Assembly: GCF_007830635.1 (NCBI RefSeq)
Contig: NZ_VLLA01000001.1
Span: forward strand, 653,868 to 717,867
DNA length: 64,000 bases
Direction of reading: 5' to 3'
Origin: Bradyrhizobium huanghuaihaiense
GTDB taxonomy: Bacteria > Pseudomonadota > Alphaproteobacteria > Rhizobiales > Xanthobacteraceae
Shown: piece by piece, positions 17,915-29,545 of the stretch
How positions within the stretch are numbered: position 1 is the stretch's first letter
Layout of the letters: each line of letters opens with the position of its first letter
Translations under genes and position numbers: made by a program
Notes under the pieces: generated by a model
The model's input: the letters and a program-made list of their open reading frames with translations, nothing else
Told to the model about the DNA's origin: nothing
Databases searched by the model: none

Positions 17915-19024
17915 CTACGACGCCCGCACCTGCCAGAACCGCAGCGTCCGCCGCGCGTTCTCCGCGGTCATTTTCGCGAAATGTCCCTGCGCTTTGGCAA
18001 GGTCGGCCGGCTTCATCGCGCCGGTCGCAAAACGGCTTTCGAGCACGGCGGCCGTCGTTTCCCAGCTGAGCTGCGCCGCCTTGCATGGCACCAGGAGGCC
18101 GTCCTCGCGCAGGCTCTGCATCAGCGGACGGATCACCTCGACTGTCGATCCCGATAATGCCGCGAGGGCAGCGGCGGTCTCTTCATAGCGCCGCTGTCTG
18201 GCAAAGCCGAGCAGCGTTGCCTCGTTGAGCTGGCCGGTGGCCTTGAGGCCCGCGATGGCGCGCTTGGCGCCTTCGAAATCGCGGACGCCCGACATCTCGC
18301 GCTCGATGCCGACGGTGACGGCGGCGATCGCGCTCTGGATCTCCTCGAATAGATGCGGAGGCGCGCGCGACAACAGGCGCGTGCGCACCACATCCGTCGC
18401 CGAGCGCAGCAACTGCCGGCGCAGCTCCGACGGCAGGTCGATACGGACGCCGACGCTGACGGCGAGCTCGGGATCGCTTTCGGCCTGGCCGACGATGACG
18501 GCGAATCCGTTTCCGGAGACGCGCGCGCCGGGATTGGCCGCAAGCCGCCGGCTGACGCTGGGATAGCGCCGCGCCAGCAGCGCGTCGGTGACGACCTCCT
18601 TCAGCCACCAGCGGCCGGCCACCGCGAGCAGATGCGGCTCGCTTTTGCTGGAGGCGATCCTCACCAGCTCGCCATCGTCGAGACGCGCGGATTCCTGCAG
18701 CACGGGGCCGGCTATGCGGATCTCGTCATTGTTGGCGAGGCGGCGGATCACGGAGGGCGGCGCCTGCGCGATCGGCGCAAGCTGCATGCTGATCTCGGCC
18801 AGTGCCACGCGCGCACCCATGTCGGCAATCGCGCGCAGCTCGATGGAGCCGATCAGGCGCTCGAGCACGTCGTCGAACAGTGCGATCTGCTCGTCGCTGA
18901 AACTGCCGGCGGAGGACAGGAACAGGTCGGTGACGCGCCGCGCCGTTTCCAGGCCCTTTTCCGGCGAGCCGATCCGAAGTGCGGATTCGACCTCGTCGAT
19001 GATCGATAGCTCGGCCTTGGGCAT
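17915..19024 (-). CDS. DUF2336 domain-containing protein
   Basis: A 369-residue alpha-helical protein without signal peptide or membrane segment. It matches the DUF2336 family, a HEAT-like repeat group common in alphaproteobacteria: repeated helices such as VIRRLANNDEIRIAGPVLQE, then LRRQLLRSATDVVRTRLL. Family members are uncharacterised; some are linked to flagella or stress, but nothing here shows that. The C-terminal half contains an LLGFARQRRYEETAAALAALSG-type helix. It is flanked by repeats D2 and F2. Confidence 0.8.
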   Translation of the reverse strand: MPKAELSIIDEVESALRIGSPEKGLETARRVTDLFLSSAGSFSDEQIALFDDVLERLIGSIELRAIADMGARVALAEISMQLAPIAQAPPSVIRRLANNDEIRIAGPVLQESARLDDGELVRIASSKSEPHLLAVAGRWWLKEVVTDALLARRYPSVSRRLAANPGARVSGNGFAVIVGQAESDPELAVSVGVRIDLPSELRRQLLRSATDVVRTRLLSRAPPHLFEEIQSAIAAVTVGIEREMSGVRDFEGAKRAIAGLKATGQLNEATLLGFARQRRYEETAAALAALSGSTVEVIRPLMQSLREDGLLVPCKAAQLSWETTAAVLESRFATGAMKPADLAKAQGHFAKMTAENARRTLRFWQVRAS

Positions 19025-19151
19025 GACGCGCGGCTCGTCCTGAGCGGATTGACGGAAGCTTGTTCTAAGCGACCGTTATCATTAGAGGCGAGCACTGAAC
19101 GTTTCGTAAACCATGGCCGATGGGAACGAGGTGCGGCCGGGTACGCGGTGC

Positions 19152-19282
19152 GCTCCCTCCCCCGTTTGCGGGGGAGGGTTGGGGAGAGGGTGTCTCCGCA
19201 ACGGGACAATCCCCTAGAGGAGAGAGCCCTCACCCGCCGCGCTCTGCGAGCGCGTCGACCTCTCCCGCACGCGGGAGAGGTG
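19152..19282. repeat. Palindromic intergenic repeat, family F copy 2
   Basis: CTCCCTCCCCCGTTTGCGGGGGAGGG at the left end and ACCTCTCCCGCACGCGGGAGAGGT at the right end each form a hairpin, with GAGCCCTCACCC between. The 272-bp gap between DUF2336 and the RluA-family gene otherwise looks empty. Confidence 0.85.
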
Positions 19283-19296
19283 AACGACAGCGACCC

Positions 19297-20004
19297 CTAC
19301 TCCCCGTTCCACCCGCAGGCGCGGAGCTTCTCGTGCATGTGGGGCGGGGCGGGGGCCACCACGCGGACCGGCTCCTTGTTCCGGGAGATCGGCACCACGA
19401 TCTCGCGGGAGTGCAGGTGCAGCCGCGGCTCGCCGAAGCGCGGACCGTTGCCGTAAATGTTATCGCCGAAGATCGGCCAGCCGCTCTCGGCCGAATGCAC
19501 CCGCAACTGATGGGTCCGCCCGGTCACCGGTTCCATCGCGAGCCAGGTGAAACCGTCGCCCCGGCCCATCACCTTCCAGTTGGTGATCGCCTTCTGCCCG
19601 TCCGGATCCGGCTTCTGCCACCAGCCGCGCTCGGCATTGAGCCGGCCGAGCGGCATGTCGATCGTGCCTTCATCCTCAGTAGGGCCGCCCTCGGCCACGG
19701 TCCAATAGGTCTTGCCGATCTTGCCGTGCTTGAACAGCAGGCCCAGCGATGCGGTCGCCTTGCGATGGCGCCCGAGCACGAGGCAACCGGAGGTGTCCTT
19801 GTCCAGCCGGTGGGCCAGCACCGGCGGCCGCGGCAGGCCGAAGCGGAGCGCGTCGAAGGAATCCTCCAGATTGGCACCGCCCTTGGGGCCGCGATGCACC
19901 GGCAGGCCGGCCGGCTTGTCGATGATCAGCATCAACCCGTCGCGGTGGAGCACGCGGGCCAGGATTTCATCGGCGGTCAATTGGGGAACATCGAGCAATT
20001 GCAA
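19297..20004 (-). CDS. RluA-family RNA pseudouridine synthase
   Basis: A 235-residue cytoplasmic enzyme that isomerises uridine to pseudouridine in rRNA or tRNA. The catalytic Asp is in HRLDKDTSG (Asp 68), with IDKPAGLPVH near residue 28 and GRTHQLRVH near 165. There is no N-terminal S4 domain, which places it with the short RluA branch. The target site cannot be read from sequence. It is divergent from ftsY, with 51 bp between the starts. Confidence 0.9.
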   Translation of the reverse strand: MQLLDVPQLTADEILARVLHRDGLMLIIDKPAGLPVHRGPKGGANLEDSFDALRFGLPRPPVLAHRLDKDTSGCLVLGRHRKATASLGLLFKHGKIGKTYWTVAEGGPTEDEGTIDMPLGRLNAERGWWQKPDPDGQKAITNWKVMGRGDGFTWLAMEPVTGRTHQLRVHSAESGWPIFGDNIYGNGPRFGEPRLHLHSREIVVPISRNKEPVRVVAPAPPHMHEKLRACGWNGE

Positions 20005-20055
20005 GACTTTCGGTCAAGGCTTTCGTTTGCGAGCCGGAACGGCTAACACGCCACC

Positions 20056-21003
20056 ATGAACGATACCACCTCCGAGACCCCCAAGCTGAGCTGGTGGCGC
20101 CGCCTGTCCAACGGGCTCAAGCGTACCTCGTCCTCGCTCGGGACAGCGGTCGCCGACCTCGTCACCAAGCGCAAGCTCGACCGAGCCATGCTCGACGACA
20201 TCGAGGACGTGCTGCTGCGCGCCGATCTCGGTACTTCCGTCGCGGTGCGGATCGCGGACGCCGTCGGCACCGGGCGCTACGACAAGGCGATCTCGGCGGA
20301 CGAGGTCAAGGACGTCGTCGCGACCGAGGTCGAGAAGGTGTTGTCGCCGGTGGCAAAGCCGCTCGAGATCGACGCGGCCAGGAAGCCGTTCGTCATTCTC
20401 GTCGTCGGCGTCAACGGTTCCGGCAAGACCACCACCATCGGAAAGCTCTCGCAAAAATTCGCCTCCGAAGGCCGCAAGGTGATGCTCGCCGCCGGCGACA
20501 CGTTTCGTGCCGCCGCCATCGAGCAGCTCAAGGTCTGGGGCGAGCGGACCAAGACGCCGGTCATCGCCGGCGCGCAGGGCTCGGATTCGGCGAGCCTTGC
20601 CTTCAACGCGCTGACCGCGGCGAAGGAGCAGAACATCGACGTGCTCCTGATCGACACCGCCGGCCGCCTGCAGAACAAGGCCGAACTGATGAACGAGCTC
20701 GAAAAGGTCGTGCGCGTGATCCGCAAGGTGGATGACACTGCGCCGCATGCCGTGCTGCTGGTGCTGGATGCTACTGTCGGCCAGAACGCGCTGTCGCAGG
20801 TCGAGGCGTTCCATCGCACCGCCGGGGTCACCGGCCTCGTGATGACCAAGCTCGACGGCACCGCCCGCGGCGGCATCCTGGTGGCGCTTGCGGAGAAGTT
20901 CAAACTGCCGGTGCATTTCATCGGCGTCGGCGAAGGCGTCGACGATCTCGCGCCATTCACCGCACGCGATTTCGCCCGCGCCATCGCCGGAATCGAAAGC
21001 TAG
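20056..21003 (+). CDS. ftsY: Signal recognition particle receptor FtsY
   Basis: The SRP receptor GTPase at the inner membrane. The 315 residues cover the N and G domains, with [14 protein letters not shown] near residues 116-129, DTAGRLQNK near 200 and [10 protein letters not shown] near 265. The long acidic A domain of enteric FtsY is absent, as in many alphaproteobacteria, so membrane attachment would rely on the short basic N-terminal segment. It is followed after 2 bp by yciB, so the two are coupled. ffh is also in this window. Confidence 0.97.
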   Translation: MNDTTSETPKLSWWRRLSNGLKRTSSSLGTAVADLVTKRKLDRAMLDDIEDVLLRADLGTSVAVRIADAVGTGRYDKAISADEVKDVVATEVEKVLSPVAKPLEIDAARKPFVILVVGVNGSGKTTTIGKLSQKFASEGRKVMLAAGDTFRAAAIEQLKVWGERTKTPVIAGAQGSDSASLAFNALTAAKEQNIDVLLIDTAGRLQNKAELMNELEKVVRVIRKVDDTAPHAVLLVLDATVGQNALSQVEAFHRTAGVTGLVMTKLDGTARGGILVALAEKFKLPVHFIGVGEGVDDLAPFTARDFARAIAGIES

Positions 21004-21005
21004 AG

Positions 21006-21608
21006 ATGGACAAGACCCAGCCGCATCCGCTGTTCAAGCTTGCGACCGAGCTCGGTCCGCTGCTCGTGTTCTTCTTCGTCAATGCGAAGTTCAATTTGTT
21101 CGCCGCGACCGGCGCCTTCATGGTCGCGATCGTCGCGGCGATGGCCGCCTCCTATGTGGTGACCCGCCACATCCCGATCATGGCGATCGTGACGGGCGTG
21201 ATCGTGCTGGTGTTCGGCACGCTGACCCTGGTGCTGCACGACGAGACCTTCATCAAGGTCAAGCCGACCATCATCTACGGCCTGTTCGCCGCGATCCTCG
21301 GCGGTGGCCTGTTGTTCGGCCGCTCCTTCATCGCGGTGATGTTCGACCAGATGTTCAATTTGACGCCGCAGGGCTGGCGCATCCTCACGCTGCGCTGGGC
21401 GCTGTTCTTCGCTGGCATGGCGGTGCTGAACGAAATCGTCTGGCGCACCCAGAGCACGGATTTCTGGGTGAACTTCAAGGTGTTCGGCGTCACGCCGATC
21501 ACGATGATCTTTGCGATTGCCCAGATGCCGCTGACCAAGCGCTACGGGATAGAGCCGGCGTCGCTGGAGACCAGCGAGGCCGAGGCGGGGGATGTGAGGA
21601 AGGGTTGA
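21006..21608 (+). CDS. yciB: Inner-membrane protein YciB / septation protein A
   Basis: A 200-residue integral membrane protein of the IspZ/YciB family. It begins [20 protein letters not shown], has about five hydrophobic helices and contains the family segment [19 protein letters not shown] near residues 130-150. Members affect cell division and envelope integrity. It starts 2 bp after the ftsY stop. The C-terminus is charged and cytoplasmic in appearance. Confidence 0.93.
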   Translation: MDKTQPHPLFKLATELGPLLVFFFVNAKFNLFAATGAFMVAIVAAMAASYVVTRHIPIMAIVTGVIVLVFGTLTLVLHDETFIKVKPTIIYGLFAAILGGGLLFGRSFIAVMFDQMFNLTPQGWRILTLRWALFFAGMAVLNEIVWRTQSTDFWVNFKVFGVTPITMIFAIAQMPLTKRYGIEPASLETSEAEAGDVRKG

Positions 21609-21614
21609 CGGTCT

Positions 21615-21739
21615 CGTGTCCCGGACGCGCGAAGCGCGAGCCGGGACCCAGGCTCTCTCCAGCTGTGCCGTCGCGGTGACATGGGCCCCGGCTCTGCAGC
21701 GCACCGCTGAAGAAGCGCTGCGCTGCGTCCGGGGCAGGA
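21615..21739. repeat. Palindromic intergenic repeat, family A copy 2
   Basis: The left end CGTGTCCCGGACGCGCGAAGCGC is matched by a degenerate right end CGTCCGGGGCAGG. It lies in the gap between yciB and ccmG and fills it almost completely. Confidence 0.8.
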
Positions 21740-21745
21740 GCGGTG

Positions 21746-22342
21746 TTAGGACCCCGCCGCCTTCAACGCCTTCTCCATCTGCGGCATCAGCACCGTCCGC
21801 AGATTGTCCGGCGTGATCGGCCCGACCAGCTTGTAGACGATCGTCCCCTCGCGCCCGACGACAAACGTCTCCGGTACGCCGTAGACGCCCCATTCGATCG
21901 AGGCGCGGCCGTTGGCGTCGACGCCGACGCGGCCGAACGGGTTGCCGTAGCGCCCGAGGAAGCGACGTGCGTTGTCGGCTGCGTCCTTGTAGTTGATGCC
22001 GACGAGCTGGAAGCGCTTGTCTTTTGCCAGTTCGGTCAGCAGCGGTGCTTCGTCATGACACGGCACGCACCAGGACGCCCAGACATTGACGAGGCTGACC
22101 TTGCCCTTGAAGGCGGCGGGGTCGAGCCCCGGCACCTGTGCGCCGTTGTCCTGCAATCCCTCGAGCTCCGGCAGCGTGGTCTGCGGCGCGGGCCGGCCGA
22201 TCAGCGCAGAGGGAATCCGGGAGATATCGCCGCTGCCGAGCCGGAACCAGAACAGCACGGCGAGGCCGATGAAAGCGATCAGCGGCAGCACCATCAGGAA
22301 GGTGCGGCGCTGCGGCGCGCCGGAGGTCGATTGATCGCTCAT
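21746..22342 (-). CDS. ccmG: Cytochrome c maturation thioredoxin CcmG (DsbE)
   Basis: A membrane-anchored periplasmic thioredoxin that keeps apocytochrome c heme-binding Cys reduced. The 198 residues have one N-terminal membrane helix (about 15-35) and the active site [16 protein letters not shown] with Cys 92 and Cys 95. It corresponds to CycY of Bradyrhizobium japonicum. The start overlaps the ccmD stop by 4 bp, so it is the last gene of ccmABCDG. Confidence 0.95.
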   Translation of the reverse strand: MSDQSTSGAPQRRTFLMVLPLIAFIGLAVLFWFRLGSGDISRIPSALIGRPAPQTTLPELEGLQDNGAQVPGLDPAAFKGKVSLVNVWASWCVPCHDEAPLLTELAKDKRFQLVGINYKDAADNARRFLGRYGNPFGRVGVDANGRASIEWGVYGVPETFVVGREGTIVYKLVGPITPDNLRTVLMPQMEKALKAAGS

Positions 22343-22518
22343 GGCGCGTCCATAGCGCTTAGGCCCGAGCGGCGGGTGACGCCGCTACGGTCGAGCTCGC
22401 GCAAACGCTGCGTCTGGTTGCGATAGTCGAGCACGATCCAGCCGATCAGGATCACGACCACGAGGGCCGCAGCCGCATAGGACGTCACGATGAAAGATGC
22501 GTAGGGACCGAGCGACAT
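22339..22518 (-). CDS. ccmD: Heme exporter protein CcmD
   Basis: A 59-residue protein: a short lumenal N-terminus ([14 protein letters not shown]), one membrane helix ([16 protein letters not shown]) and a basic cytoplasmic tail containing [13 protein letters not shown]. This is the usual size and build of CcmD, which helps release holo-CcmE from the CcmABC complex. It starts 2 bp after the ccmC stop and overlaps ccmG by 4 bp. Confidence 0.93.
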   Translation of the reverse strand: MSLGPYASFIVTSYAAAALVVVILIGWIVLDYRNQTQRLRELDRSGVTRRSGLSAMDAP

Positions 22519-22520
22519 GA

Positions 22521-23306
22521 TCACGCCGCCCCTGTTGACGCGTTTTCTTGATGCGAACCGGTGCCCACCTCGTTCGAAAACGCGACGCGGCTCGCCTGCA
22601 TCATCTGCAGCGAGCGGACGCGGCGGCGCAAGATCTCGTTGCGCATCGCCGCCAGATGCAGCGTGACGAACAGCAGCGTGAATCCGATCGCCATCACCAA
22701 AAGCGGAATCAGGAAGGACTTGTCGAGCGTCGAGCCGCCCATGCGCATCACCGAGGCCGGCTGGTGCAGCGTGTTCCACCAGTCGACCGAGAACTTGATG
22801 ATGGGCAGGTTGATCGCGCCGACCAGCGTCAGCACCGCGGCGGCGCGTGCCGCGCGTGAGGGGTCGTCGACCGCGCGCCAAAGCGCCATCAGGCCGAGAT
22901 ACATCAGGAACAGGATCAGCACCGAGGTCAGCCGCGCGTCCCATTCCCAATAGGTGCCCCACATCGGCCGGCCCCACAGCGAGCCCGTGAGCAGTGCCAG
23001 GAAGGTGAAGCTGGCGCCGATGGGAGCCGCCGCCTTCGCGGCGACATCGGCGAGCGGATGCCGCCACACCAGCGTGCCGAGCGAGGCGATGCTCATCACG
23101 CCCCAGACGAACATCGACAGCCAGGCATTGGGCACGTGGATGAACATGATCTTGACGGTCGCGCCCTGCTGGTAGTCGTCGGGCGCGTAAGCGGATTGAT
23201 AGAGGCCGATGGCGAGCAGGATGACGGTCGCACCCGCAAGCCATGGCAACACCCGCGTTGTCAGCGCGAGGAACCGCGTGGGGTTGGCGAGATCGATCAG
23301 CGTCAT
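22521..23306 (-). CDS. ccmC: Heme exporter protein CcmC
   Basis: An inner-membrane protein that presents heme to the chaperone CcmE. The 261 residues hold six predicted membrane helices and the Trp-rich heme-handling segment [16 protein letters not shown] near residues 115-130, with conserved His residues on either side of it. It corresponds to CycZ in B. japonicum. It lies 91 bp downstream of ccmB and 2 bp upstream of ccmD. Confidence 0.96.
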   Translation of the reverse strand: MTLIDLANPTRFLALTTRVLPWLAGATVILLAIGLYQSAYAPDDYQQGATVKIMFIHVPNAWLSMFVWGVMSIASLGTLVWRHPLADVAAKAAAPIGASFTFLALLTGSLWGRPMWGTYWEWDARLTSVLILFLMYLGLMALWRAVDDPSRAARAAAVLTLVGAINLPIIKFSVDWWNTLHQPASVMRMGGSTLDKSFLIPLLVMAIGFTLLFVTLHLAAMRNEILRRRVRSLQMMQASRVAFSNEVGTGSHQENASTGAA

Positions 23307-23397
23307 GGTATCCTGATAATCACCGGTTGATGCTCACGCAATCAGCATGAAAGCGCGCCACGAAAGTTGATCGGGGTCAAGGTCAGTCCAGTCCAAC

Positions 23398-24066
23398 TCA
23401 ATCCAGTCCATGCCGCAGGCTCGCCGCCGCTGCGAAGGGGCCGACCACGAGGCTGACCAGCGACAGCGCGCACAGGATCGAGAACGGCGCGCCGAACGTC
23501 ATGGGACCGACGATCGCGGCCTGCGAGGCCGCAACGCCGAAGATCAGCACGGGAATCGACAGCGGCAGCACCAGCACGGCCATCAACAGCCCGCCGCGAT
23601 GCAGCGTCACCGCCAGCCCGGCGCCGATCATGCCGGTGAAGGTCAGCGCCGGCGTGCCCGCCAGCAGCGTCAGCGCCACCGCGCTGGTCGCGACCATGTC
23701 GAGGTTCAGCAGCAGGCCGAGCACGGGGGTTGCGACAATCAGCGGCAGGCCGGCGGCCAGCCAATGCGCCAGCGCCTTGGCCGCGCAGGCGAGTTCCAGC
23801 GGGGTCCGGCTCATCGTGATCAGGTCGAGCGAGCCGTCCTCATGGTCGGCCATGAACAGCCGGTCCAGGGTGAGCAGGCTCGCCAGGAGCGCGCCGAGCC
23901 AGAGGATCGCCGGCCCCAGCCGCGACAGCAGCGCCAGGTCCGGCCCGACCGCGAACGGCATCAGCACCACCACGGTCAGGAAGAACAGCACCCCGATCAG
24001 CGCCCCGCCGCCGACGCGCAGCGCGATCCGGATGTCCCGGCGGATGAGGGCGGACAGGGCGGTCAT
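23398..24066 (-). CDS. ccmB: Heme exporter permease CcmB
   Basis: Membrane subunit of the CcmAB ABC transporter used in cytochrome c maturation. The 222 residues start MTALSALIRRDIRIALRVGGG, contain LFMADHEDGSLDLITMSRTPLE (a cytoplasmic loop near residues 67-88) and about six membrane helices. The open frame continues upstream into repeat F3, but ATG 24066 has a GGGAG ribosome binding site and fits the family. It corresponds to CycW. Confidence 0.95.
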   Translation of the reverse strand: MTALSALIRRDIRIALRVGGGALIGVLFFLTVVVLMPFAVGPDLALLSRLGPAILWLGALLASLLTLDRLFMADHEDGSLDLITMSRTPLELACAAKALAHWLAAGLPLIVATPVLGLLLNLDMVATSAVALTLLAGTPALTFTGMIGAGLAVTLHRGGLLMAVLVLPLSIPVLIFGVAASQAAIVGPMTFGAPFSILCALSLVSLVVGPFAAAASLRHGLD

Positions 24067-24099
24067 GGAGTGCTCCCATCGTGCCCCAAGGGCGGTGCG

Positions 24100-24277
24100 C
24101 TCCCTCCCCCGCTTGCGGGGGAGGGTTGGGGAGAGGGTGTCACGACAACGAAGACTCCCCCAGAGATGAGAACCCTCACCCGGCGCCATAGCCGATGCAA
24201 AGCATCGGCGTTTTCAAGGAACGGCGGCCAAGGGCCGCCTATGCCGACCTCTCCAGCAAGCGGGAGAGGCGAGGGAG
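24100..24277. repeat. Palindromic repeat, family F copy 3, inside the ccm operon
   Basis: CTCCCTCCCCCGCTTGCGGGGGAGGG and the matching CTCTCCAGCAAGCGGGAGAGG arm enclose a centre containing CGATGCAAAGCATCG. It occupies most of the 283-bp gap between ccmA and ccmB, genes that are normally close together. Confidence 0.87.
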
Positions 24278-24349
24278 CCCGCGGCGACGGCTGCCTCCCG
24301 GGTGCGAGAGCTGCGCCCGGCCGCTTGGAAAGCTGAGGGTCGATCGGAA

Positions 24350-24976
24350 TCACGCCGCACCCCCGATCCGCAGCTCCCGCGAATCGATCCCCAACGGCGC
24401 ATGGGTCGCCGCGATGATCATGCCGCCGCGGGCGAGGTGCTCCCGCATCAGGCCGCCGAACATGTCCTGGCCGGCCACGTCCAGTGCGGTGGTCGGCTCG
24501 TCCAGCAGCCAGATCCGGCGCCTGATCGTGAGCAGCCGGGCCAGCGAGAGCCGGCGGCGCTGGCCGGCGGACAGGAAGGCGGCGGGCAGATGGGTGGCGT
24601 GGTCGAGGCCGACGGCCTCGAGGCTCGCGGCGGCGTCAGAACGCTCGCCGCCCAGAAAATCGGCCCAGAATGCCAGGTTTTCCTCGACGCTCAGCGCCGG
24701 CTTCAGGGCGTCGCGATGGCCGAGATAGTGGCACTGCTCCGGCAGCGTCATTTCGGCGTCGCCCCCGTCCAGTACGATCGTGCCGCCGGCCGGAACGAGC
24801 AGGCCTGCGATCAGGCGCAGCAGCGAGGTCTTGCCCGCGCCATTGCGGCCGACGACCGACAGGGCCTCGCCGGATGCGGCATGGAAGTCGAGCCCGGAAA
24901 ACACCTCGCGCCCGCCGCGCACGCAGGCGACCCCGCGTCCGGACAGTTGCATCTTGGCTTGGTCCAGTCCGCTCAA
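24350..24976 (-). CDS. ccmA: Heme ABC exporter ATP-binding protein CcmA
   Basis: ATPase of the CcmAB complex, needed to release holo-CcmE from CcmC. The 208 residues have Walker [12 protein letters not shown] (about 43-53), signature [15 protein letters not shown] (about 134-148) and Walker [13 protein letters not shown] (about 154-165). It corresponds to CycV. It is divergent from acnA, with a 217-bp intergenic region that carries the acnA control signals. Confidence 0.96.
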   Translation of the reverse strand: MSGLDQAKMQLSGRGVACVRGGREVFSGLDFHAASGEALSVVGRNGAGKTSLLRLIAGLLVPAGGTIVLDGGDAEMTLPEQCHYLGHRDALKPALSVEENLAFWADFLGGERSDAAASLEAVGLDHATHLPAAFLSAGQRRRLSLARLLTIRRRIWLLDEPTTALDVAGQDMFGGLMREHLARGGMIIAATHAPLGIDSRELRIGGAA

Positions 24977-25062
24977 AGCCAGGCCTCAGGAAATCTTGGG
25001 GTAGCGCATGGGAATTTTTGGCTCGGCAATTGCTGCGGCACGATTGTGGCTGTGGCGGTGCG

Positions 25063-25079
25063 GTTAGAAAGCTTCTATA
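25063..25079 (+). promoter_or_regulatory. ICE-like (Irr) site upstream of acnA
   Basis: GTTAGAA-AGC-TTCTATA matches the iron control element consensus TTTAGAA-N3-TTCTAAA at 12 of 14 fixed positions. It lies about 115 bp before the acnA start and overlaps a CTATAA stretch that could be a -10 region, a layout suited to repression. Confidence 0.55.
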
Positions 25080-25154
25080 AGCCCGGAACTACTTGATGCA
25101 GCAACTCAACCTGCCCCTGCAAGCGACCCAGCCTGCTACGCTGACGGTGTTAAA

Positions 25155-25170
25155 ATACCCTGCCGGGTAT
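25155..25170. promoter_or_regulatory. Palindrome close to the acnA start
   Basis: ATACCC-TGCC-GGGTAT is a perfect inverted repeat whose right end is 23 bp before the acnA ATG. It could be an operator or a leader hairpin; the binding protein is unknown. Confidence 0.4.
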
Positions 25171-25193
25171 AACTAACAATTGGGATTTCCTAC

Positions 25194-27914
<2,721 letters not shown>

Positions 27915-27963
27915 GCGCGAATTTGTGAACGGTGGCTCACTGCGACGTGAGTAGAAGGTTAAA

Positions 27964-27993
27964 CGAAGGCGGCCTATCACAAGGCCGCCTTCG
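27964..27993 (+). terminator. Hairpin terminator after acnA
   Basis: CGAAGGCGGCCT-ATCACA-AGGCCGCCTTCG is a perfect 12-bp stem with a 6-nt loop, 50 bp past the stop. There is no long T-run directly after it, so its efficiency is uncertain. Confidence 0.7.
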
Positions 27994-28147
27994 CGCGTTT
28001 GCGGCATGTTTTGGATGGGCCCATCCGGCGGAAAATCGGCTTGGCACGGTTTCCTGGATGGTTGAGCATGCCGCGCCCCGTAAGACTACGGTGACCATCA
28101 ATCGATAAGATTCCCCCTCCCACGAGCTTTGGTGTGCGGCGTTCGAC

Positions 28148-28924
28148 ATGACAACAATGACGGCTTCTCATCTGATTTCACGTTGGTCCGGCGCCCTCTG
28201 GTCGGGAGCACTCGGCATCTGTGCAATCGTCGCCGTCATCCGTCCCGCTCACGCCGATCCCCGCGCCGTTGTCGAATTGTTCACCTCGCAGGGCTGCTCG
28301 TCCTGCCCGCCCGCCGACAAGATCATCGGCGACCTCTCCAGCGACCCCTCGATCATCGCGCTGAGCATGCCGATCGATTATTGGGATTATCTCGGCTGGA
28401 AGGACACGCTGGCGGATTCGCGTTTCTCTGCACGGCAGCGTGCCTATTCACGCATGCGCGGTGACCGCGAGGTCTACACGCCGCAAGTCGTGGTGAATGG
28501 CTCGACGCATGTCATCGGCAGCGATCGCGCCGGCATCGAGAGCGCGATCGGCAAGACCGACAAGGGCACCGGCGTGATGAGCGTTCCGGTGACGATGTCG
28601 CTCGCGGGCAAGCAGATCAACGTCTCGGTCGCCGCGAGCAATGAGCCGGCGGCCTCGCATGGCGAGGTCTGGATCTGCTCGATCGCCAAGTCGGTCCCGA
28701 TCGCGATCGCCAAGGGCGAAAATCGCGGGCAGCAGATCACCTACCACAACGTGGTGCGCAACCTGCTCAAGGTCGGCGACTGGAACGGCCGTGCCGAAAG
28801 CTGGACCGTGCCGATCGAGAACCTCACGCGCGATGGCGTCGACGGCGCGGTGGTCTACGTGCAGGACGGCAGCCGCGAGAAGCCGGGCCCGATGCTCGGC
28901 GCGGCGTACACGTCGCTGCACTGA
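28148..28924 (+). CDS. DUF1223 thioredoxin-like periplasmic protein
   Basis: A 258-residue protein with a signal peptide ending near AHA (residue 36) and a thioredoxin-like DUF1223 domain. The segment VVELFTSQGCSSCPPADK puts a CxxC pair at Cys 50 and Cys 53. DYWDYLGWKDTLADSRFSARQ, YTPQVVVNG and a C-terminal beta domain complete the family pattern. The likely role is a periplasmic redox protein of unknown client. The gene is monocistronic between a terminator and repeat J. Confidence 0.88.
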   Translation: MTTMTASHLISRWSGALWSGALGICAIVAVIRPAHADPRAVVELFTSQGCSSCPPADKIIGDLSSDPSIIALSMPIDYWDYLGWKDTLADSRFSARQRAYSRMRGDREVYTPQVVVNGSTHVIGSDRAGIESAIGKTDKGTGVMSVPVTMSLAGKQINVSVAASNEPAASHGEVWICSIAKSVPIAIAKGENRGQQITYHNVVRNLLKVGDWNGRAESWTVPIENLTRDGVDGAVVYVQDGSREKPGPMLGAAYTSLH

Positions 28925-28960
28925 TTCGAATTTCTCTCTAGCGTCGAATTCGCTCTAACG

Positions 28961-29074
28961 CCTCATGGTGAGGAGCGCGCTCTTGCGCGTCTCGAACCAT
29001 GCAAGGCCCCGCTGCTGCATCCGGGCCTCGATCCTTCGAGACGCCGCGCGAAGAGCGCGGCCCTCAGGACGAGG
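28961..29074. repeat. Intergenic repeat, family J
   Basis: CCTCATGGTGAGGAGCGCG at the left and GCGCGGCCCTCAGGACGAGG at the right, with inner segments GTCTCGAACCATG and CCTTCGAGACGC that pair through GTCTCGA/TCGAGAC. It lies in the 621-bp gap 28925-29545, which also holds a terminator and a candidate small RNA. Confidence 0.7.
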
Positions 29075-29129
29075 GGAGAGAGTGTGCCTGGCGGTCGGGA
29101 GAAATGGTCGCGTCCGGAAACGTCCGGGC

Positions 29130-29164
29130 ACAAACAAAAAAGGACCAACTCGCGTTGGCCCTCC
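29130..29164 (-). terminator. Orphan minus-strand intrinsic terminator
   Basis: On the minus strand GGGCCAAC-GCGA-GTTGGTCC forms an 8-bp stem (one G-U pair) with a GNRA-type loop, followed by TTTTTTGTTTG. There is no minus-strand protein gene upstream of it, so it most likely ends a non-coding transcript. Confidence 0.8.
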
Positions 29165-29500
29165 TTGTCGCGCGTACAGACCCGATCCTGTTCGACCCCG
29201 GGGGGCTGGGGGCTGAGGAATCCGGAACCGAAAGGACCGGGTCAACGCACATCAGTCTTTTCGCAATGCAGGGCGGCAGGCGCTGGGCGGAAAAGCGGCG
29301 AGACTAAGATTCTTGAGCACGATCCCGTGACGGTTCGTCGCGACAGAGTTCCACCCCTGCGTGTGGCCTGGTTCGTACCCGATTCCACCGGTTGAGCCAC
29401 AAGTCTCTCTGGGCTTTGTCCCGGGTTCCATCGAGAGCCCTTGCGGAGGACGGCGGTTGGCGCGATCATGCAACTGTCATGATCCGCGGTTCCGGGGACG
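29165..29500 (-). ncRNA. Candidate small RNA (approximate bounds)
   Basis: The stretch between the orphan terminator and the divergent DUF2794 gene is non-repetitive and contains GC hairpins (for example GACCCGGTCCTTTCGGTTCCGG on the minus strand). I could not match it to tmRNA, RNase P RNA, SRP RNA or a tRNA: no tag coding sequence, no GAGGAAAGTCC, no SRP loop. A 59-codon frame starting MEPGTKPRETCGSTGGIGY (29431 down to 29252) lies within it and is an alternative. The 5' end is not determined. Confidence 0.5.
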
Positions 29501-29545
29501 GTTTTCGCGGACGCGGTCATGTTGCGCGACGAGGAGGCGCTTCTC

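Noticed and set aside
29165..29500. Identification of the candidate RNA as tmRNA, RNase P RNA or SRP RNA
   Set aside because: No proteolysis-tag coding sequence, no CCA-ended tRNA-like half, no GAGGAAAGTCC motif and no SRP loop could be found; it stays unnamed.
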